Part shown: positions 61,116-64,000 of the stretch, piece after piece
Layout: every line of letters begins with the position of its first letter
Position numbering within the stretch: position 1 is the stretch's first letter
Assembly (NCBI RefSeq): GCF_029278565.1
Contig: NZ_CP119559.1
Span: forward strand, 2,480,001 to 2,544,000
Direction of reading: 5' to 3'
Length of the DNA: 64,000 nt
Origin: Haloarcula halophila
GTDB taxonomy: Archaea; Halobacteriota; Halobacteria; Halobacteriales; Haloarculaceae
Translations under genes and position numbers: made by a program
Notes under the pieces: generated by a model
Told to the model about the DNA's origin: nothing
Databases searched by the model: none
What the model saw: the letters and a program-made list of their open reading frames with translations, nothing else

Positions 61116-62903
61116 ATGACCGACTACTTCGAGGTCCACGAGCGCGACGCCGCCGCGCGACTGGGCGAACTCCGTCTCGCCGAGTCCGTGACGACGCCGG
61201 CGCTGGTGGACGACGCCGACGCTGACACGCCCGGGGACCCCCACCGGATTCTCTCTGACGCGGGGAGCCGCTGGGCGAGCGACCCCGATCCGCCGGAGGG
61301 CGACGAGTCGACACTGACGGTTCTCCCACACCGCGGACTCCCGGCCGGGACGCCCGAGGAGGTCAGCGAGGCGTTCGCCGCCGACCCTACGGAAGTTGCG
61401 TTCCCGAGCGCTGCCGTCGTCTCGCCGGCGACCGCCGCCGACCACGGGACCGACGCCTACGTCCTCTCGGGCGCGCCCGGTGCCGTCGGCCACGCCGCCG
61501 CCTTCGTCGATGCCGTGACGACCGTCCGCGAGGCAGTTCCGGCCGACACGGCGCTGTATCTGCCCGGCGTGGCGACGCCCCGCAACGTCGCGACGATGGT
61601 CTACGCCGGCGTCGACCTCGTCGACCCGCATCGTGCCGTCGTCCGAGGGACCGAGGGTCGCTATCTCACGACCGACGAGGCGTACTTCCTGGAGGATCTG
61701 GACGAACTCCCCTGTGCCTGTCCGGCTTGCCAGACGCCCCGTGAGGCGTTCGACCGCCAGGACTGTGTCGCCCACAACGTCAACGCGCTGGCCGCCGAAC
61801 TCCGGCGGGTCCGCCGACGGGTCCGTGACGGCCGACTCCGGGACTACGTCGAGGGCCAAGCCCGACAGGACAACTGGCTGACGGCGACGGTCCGTCGGCT
61901 CGATCAGGAGTACGGCTACATGGAGGAGCGCACCCCGCTCGTCCGTCGGGCCGAACTCGCCGCGGCCACCGAGGACGCCATCCGTCGCGTCGAGATCCAG
62001 CGGTTCGCCCAGCGGGTCACCGAGCGGTACCGGCCCCGGTTCGACGACCGACCGCTCGTCCTGGTCCCCTGTTCGGCGCGCAAACCCTACAGCGACTCCC
62101 AGAGCCACAAACAGTACCACGACGCGATCCAGTGGCGCGCCCACGTCGTCTCGATGACCTCGCCGATCGGGGTCGTTCCCCAGGAACTGGAACTGACCTA
62201 CCCCGCCCAGCACTACGACTCGGTGGTGACGGGGCGCTGGAGCGCCAACGAGATCGAGTTCGTCAGCCGGGTCCTCCGGAACTACCTCGAAGACACCGAC
62301 TACCCGGAGATCGTCGCACACGTCCCCGGTGAGGGATACCGGGAGATCTGTGAGCGCGTCGAGGACGCTCTGGACCTGGAGTTTTCCTACACCGTCACGG
62401 ACCACCCGACGACCGCGGACTCGCTGGGCAACCTCGCGGCCGAGTTGGAGGGGTGGGGCAAGTACCCAAAACGCGAACGCGAGCACAACACGATCCGTGC
62501 GGTCGCCGACTACCAGTTCGGGGCCGGTGCCGGCGACGAACTGTTCGAGGACCTCTCGACGCAGGGGCGGTATCCACAACTCCGGGCCGACGACGCCGAC
62601 GGCGAGCAACTGGCGGCGCTGGCCCAGCAGTACGGCACGCTGTCGCTGACGACGGCCGGCGCGCGCCGCTGGGTCGACAGCGACGTGCCGACCAAGACCG
62701 TCGAGATCGAACCGTTCGTCCCGCACGGCTCCGTGCTGGCCCCGGGGATCGTCGACGCCGGCGACGACATCCGCGTCGGCGACGACGTGGTCGTCCGGGG
62801 CGAGGCAGCCTTCGGGGTCGGCCGCGCCGAGATGAGCGGCCCCGAGATGCGATCCTCGACGCGGGGTATCGCCGTCCAGATGCGCCACGTCGAGGAGCAG
62901 TAG
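61116..62903 (+). CDS. arcS: Archaeosine synthase ArcS
   Basis: A 595-residue protein homologous to TgtA, but with the family-specific ArcS motif LVPCSARKPYSDSQSHKQY. The N-terminal part is a degenerate TGT fold (CACPACQ zinc ligands still visible). The C-terminus ends in a PUA-like domain (TKTVEIEPFVPHGSVLAPGIVD and GRAEMSGPEM). It converts preQ0-15 tRNA to archaeosine (in haloarchaea with glutamine or lysine as the nitrogen source, as reported for the family). Start: ATG at 61116; a GTG six bases upstream would add two residues. Separated from tgtA by the CBS, PIN-remnant and zinc-ribbon genes. Confidence 0.94.
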   Translation: MTDYFEVHERDAAARLGELRLAESVTTPALVDDADADTPGDPHRILSDAGSRWASDPDPPEGDESTLTVLPHRGLPAGTPEEVSEAFAADPTEVAFPSAAVVSPATAADHGTDAYVLSGAPGAVGHAAAFVDAVTTVREAVPADTALYLPGVATPRNVATMVYAGVDLVDPHRAVVRGTEGRYLTTDEAYFLEDLDELPCACPACQTPREAFDRQDCVAHNVNALAAELRRVRRRVRDGRLRDYVEGQARQDNWLTATVRRLDQEYGYMEERTPLVRRAELAAATEDAIRRVEIQRFAQRVTERYRPRFDDRPLVLVPCSARKPYSDSQSHKQYHDAIQWRAHVVSMTSPIGVVPQELELTYPAQHYDSVVTGRWSANEIEFVSRVLRNYLEDTDYPEIVAHVPGEGYREICERVEDALDLEFSYTVTDHPTTADSLGNLAAELEGWGKYPKREREHNTIRAVADYQFGAGAGDELFEDLSTQGRYPQLRADDADGEQLAALAQQYGTLSLTTAGARRWVDSDVPTKTVEIEPFVPHGSVLAPGIVDAGDDIRVGDDVVVRGEAAFGVGRAEMSGPEMRSSTRGIAVQMRHVEEQ

Positions 62904-63160
62904 CGGCCGACACACGGGAACGGACGCTTCGTCCGCCGCTGACGGTGGGTTCACCCGACACCGATACGCCGACCGGGCTGTCGACACCCTGGAATGAGCC
63001 CTATCGGCTAGCCTGAACTCTCCCGGTGGTGTGAGCGGAGGGTGGTTCGGAGAGGCGACGGCCTCGGCGCAAATCCGAAACGAACCGTCCGTTTACTCGG
63101 TTGTGAGTTACAATGGATTTATGCTCCCTACGCCCACCGGTTCTTGGCGTGGTATAACAT

Positions 63161-64000
63161 ATGTCAATGAGAGCAGTCGTATACAAAGGCGAGAAGGAGG
63201 TTGCCGTCGAGGAGGTCGACGAACCGGAGATAGAGCACCCCAACGACGTGGTAATTGATATCACGACAACATGCATCTGTGGGTCGGACCTGCACATGTA
63301 CGAGGGGCGGACAGCCGCCGAGCCGGGTATCGTGTTCGGCCACGAGAACATGGGGATCGTCTCGGCGGTCGGCGACGCCGTCAGCGACCTGGAGATCGGC
63401 GACCGGGTCGTTGCGCCGTTCAACGTCGCCTGCGGGTTCTGCGAGAACTGTGAGAACGGGTATACCGGGTTCTGTACCAACGTCAACCCCGGCTTCGCCG
63501 GCGGTGCCTACGGCTACGTCGCCATGGGGCCGTACACGGGTGGCCAAGCCGAGAAGCTCCGCATCCCCTACGCGGACTTCAACGCGCTGAAACTGCCGGA
63601 CGGTGACGAGCACGAGGAGTCGTTCTCGCTGCTCGCGGACATCTTCCCGACAGGGTGGCACGGCACAGAACTGGCGAACCTCAAAGCCGGCGACTCCGTC
63701 GCGGTCTTCGGGGCGGGTCCCGTCGGGCTGATGGCGGCCTACAGCGCGAAACTGAAAGGCGCAAGCGAGATCTACGTCGTAGACCGGGTTCCCTCCCGAC
63801 TGGAACTCGCGGAGGAGCACTGCGACGCCCACGCCATCAACTTCGACGAGGGCGATCCGGTCGACCAGATCATCGAGGAGCACGGCGGCGAGGTCGACAA
63901 GGGCGTCGACGCGGTCGGCTATCAGGCCCTGGACCCCGAGCAGACCAGCAAGGGCGACGACTACGCCTACGATCCTGCCAAGGAGAACCCGGCGGTCGTC
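63161..64000 (+). CDS. Glutathione-independent formaldehyde dehydrogenase (zinc alcohol dehydrogenase family), N-terminal part
   Basis: Open frame running off the right edge, 280 codons visible. The opening is MSMRAVVYKGEKEVAVEEVD (ATG at 63161; an inner ATG at 63167 gives MRAVVYKG). Family motifs: CICGSDLHMYEGRT, GIVFGHENMGIVSAVG, the structural zinc site CGFCENCENGYTGFC, and the Rossmann segment VAVFGAGPVGLMAAYSAKL. The 'SDLHMYEGRT' and 'YVAMGPYTGGQAEKLRIP' blocks fit the glutathione-independent formaldehyde dehydrogenase type (P. putida FdhA-like), which oxidises formaldehyde to formate with tightly bound NAD. It would feed formate to the FDH in the same window (inference). A TATA-like GATTTATG lies 38-45 bases before the ATG. 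Confidence 0.85.
   Translation, partial: MSMRAVVYKGEKEVAVEEVDEPEIEHPNDVVIDITTTCICGSDLHMYEGRTAAEPGIVFGHENMGIVSAVGDAVSDLEIGDRVVAPFNVACGFCENCENGYTGFCTNVNPGFAGGAYGYVAMGPYTGGQAEKLRIPYADFNALKLPDGDEHEESFSLLADIFPTGWHGTELANLKAGDSVAVFGAGPVGLMAAYSAKLKGASEIYVVDRVPSRLELAEEHCDAHAINFDEGDPVDQIIEEHGGEVDKGVDAVGYQALDPEQTSKGDDYAYDPAKENPAVV

Noticed and set aside
61089-62987. A 632-residue minus frame opposite arcS
   Set aside because: arcS on the plus strand has the PCSxxKPY motif and a PUA-like end; the minus frame is its GC-skew shadow.
1-64000. CRISPR arrays, rRNA, 7S RNA or RNase P RNA
   Set aside because: No regularly spaced repeats of 25-40 bases, and none of the conserved RNA motifs I looked for, were seen. 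A covariance-model search would be needed to exclude divergent RNAs.

Overview
The window comes from a haloarchaeon (class Halobacteria). The DNA is GC-rich, the proteins are very acidic, and gene pairs often overlap by ATGA or GTGA. It carries marker genes of the group: archaeosine tRNA transglycosylase and archaeosine synthase, TrmY, archaeal SRP54, FtsY and prefoldin alpha, a polyprenyl diphosphate synthase, a HTH_10 (Bat-type) regulator, RdfA with an SMC-like Sph partner, and many CxxC micro-proteins. A Haloarculaceae-like host is plausible but cannot be proved from the sequence alone. No transposase, integrase, CRISPR array, rRNA or replication origin was seen. One tRNA (Pro, anticodon CGG) is present.

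Layout. 1-4.2 kb: tail of a TrkA-like protein, a BCCT osmolyte transporter, and a convergent pabB/trpE-like plus glutamine amidotransferase pair. 4.4-18.2 kb: a one-carbon district with folD, two zinc-ribbon micro-genes, a formate dehydrogenase operon (NuoF-like subunit, Fe-S subunit, catalytic subunit, DUF1641 protein, second molybdopterin paralogue), glyA, two unknown genes, a DmdA/LigM-type GcvT-family demethylase and dihydrofolate reductase. 18.2-23 kb: an AT-rich gap, a small membrane protein, the HTH_10 regulator, rdfA and sph sharing one CTAG stop, and a small acidic orphan. 23-25.5 kb: ftsY, pfdA, rpl18a and two more zinc ribbons. 25.5-31 kb: envelope proteins, a membrane-anchored HTH protein, a prenyl synthase and a tight three-gene operon (UPF0200, UPF0201, HAD). 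31-41.8 kb: several fusion proteins (membrane-cytochrome-like plus sulfite-oxidase-fold; CBS plus MaoC; hemerythrin plus a degenerate AMP-binding domain), a lipoprotein nuclease, a GNAT enzyme, a transporter-like membrane protein, a PAS histidine kinase, a split MgtE pair and a UspA. 41.8-50.8 kb: surE, membrane proteins, regulators, srp54, AEC transporter, cupin, KDPG-type aldolase, nucleotide-sugar dehydrogenase. 50.9-53.2 kb: tRNA-Pro, a type IV pilin, a 1.3 kb stretch without a supported gene, a zinc ribbon. 53.2-64 kb: trmY, a Tat lipoprotein, a DUF3604 hydrolase, NUDIX, tgtA, a CBS protein, a PIN-toxin remnant, arcS, and the start of a formaldehyde dehydrogenase.

How the genes fit. The clearest theme is folate-linked C1 metabolism. 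A demethylase can load methyl or methylene groups on tetrahydrofolate, GlyA supplies methylene-THF from serine, FolD interconverts methylene- and formyl-THF, DHFR regenerates THF, and the formate dehydrogenase handles formate. A formaldehyde dehydrogenase lies at the far edge, and a BCCT carrier for methylated osmolytes lies at the start. The NuoF-like subunit of the formate dehydrogenase keeps its iron-sulfur ligands but appears to have lost the FMN and NADH motifs, so the electron acceptor is an open question. The second strong candidate for something new is the hemerythrin/AMP-binding fusion, which lacks the usual ATP loop and the C-terminal catalytic domain.
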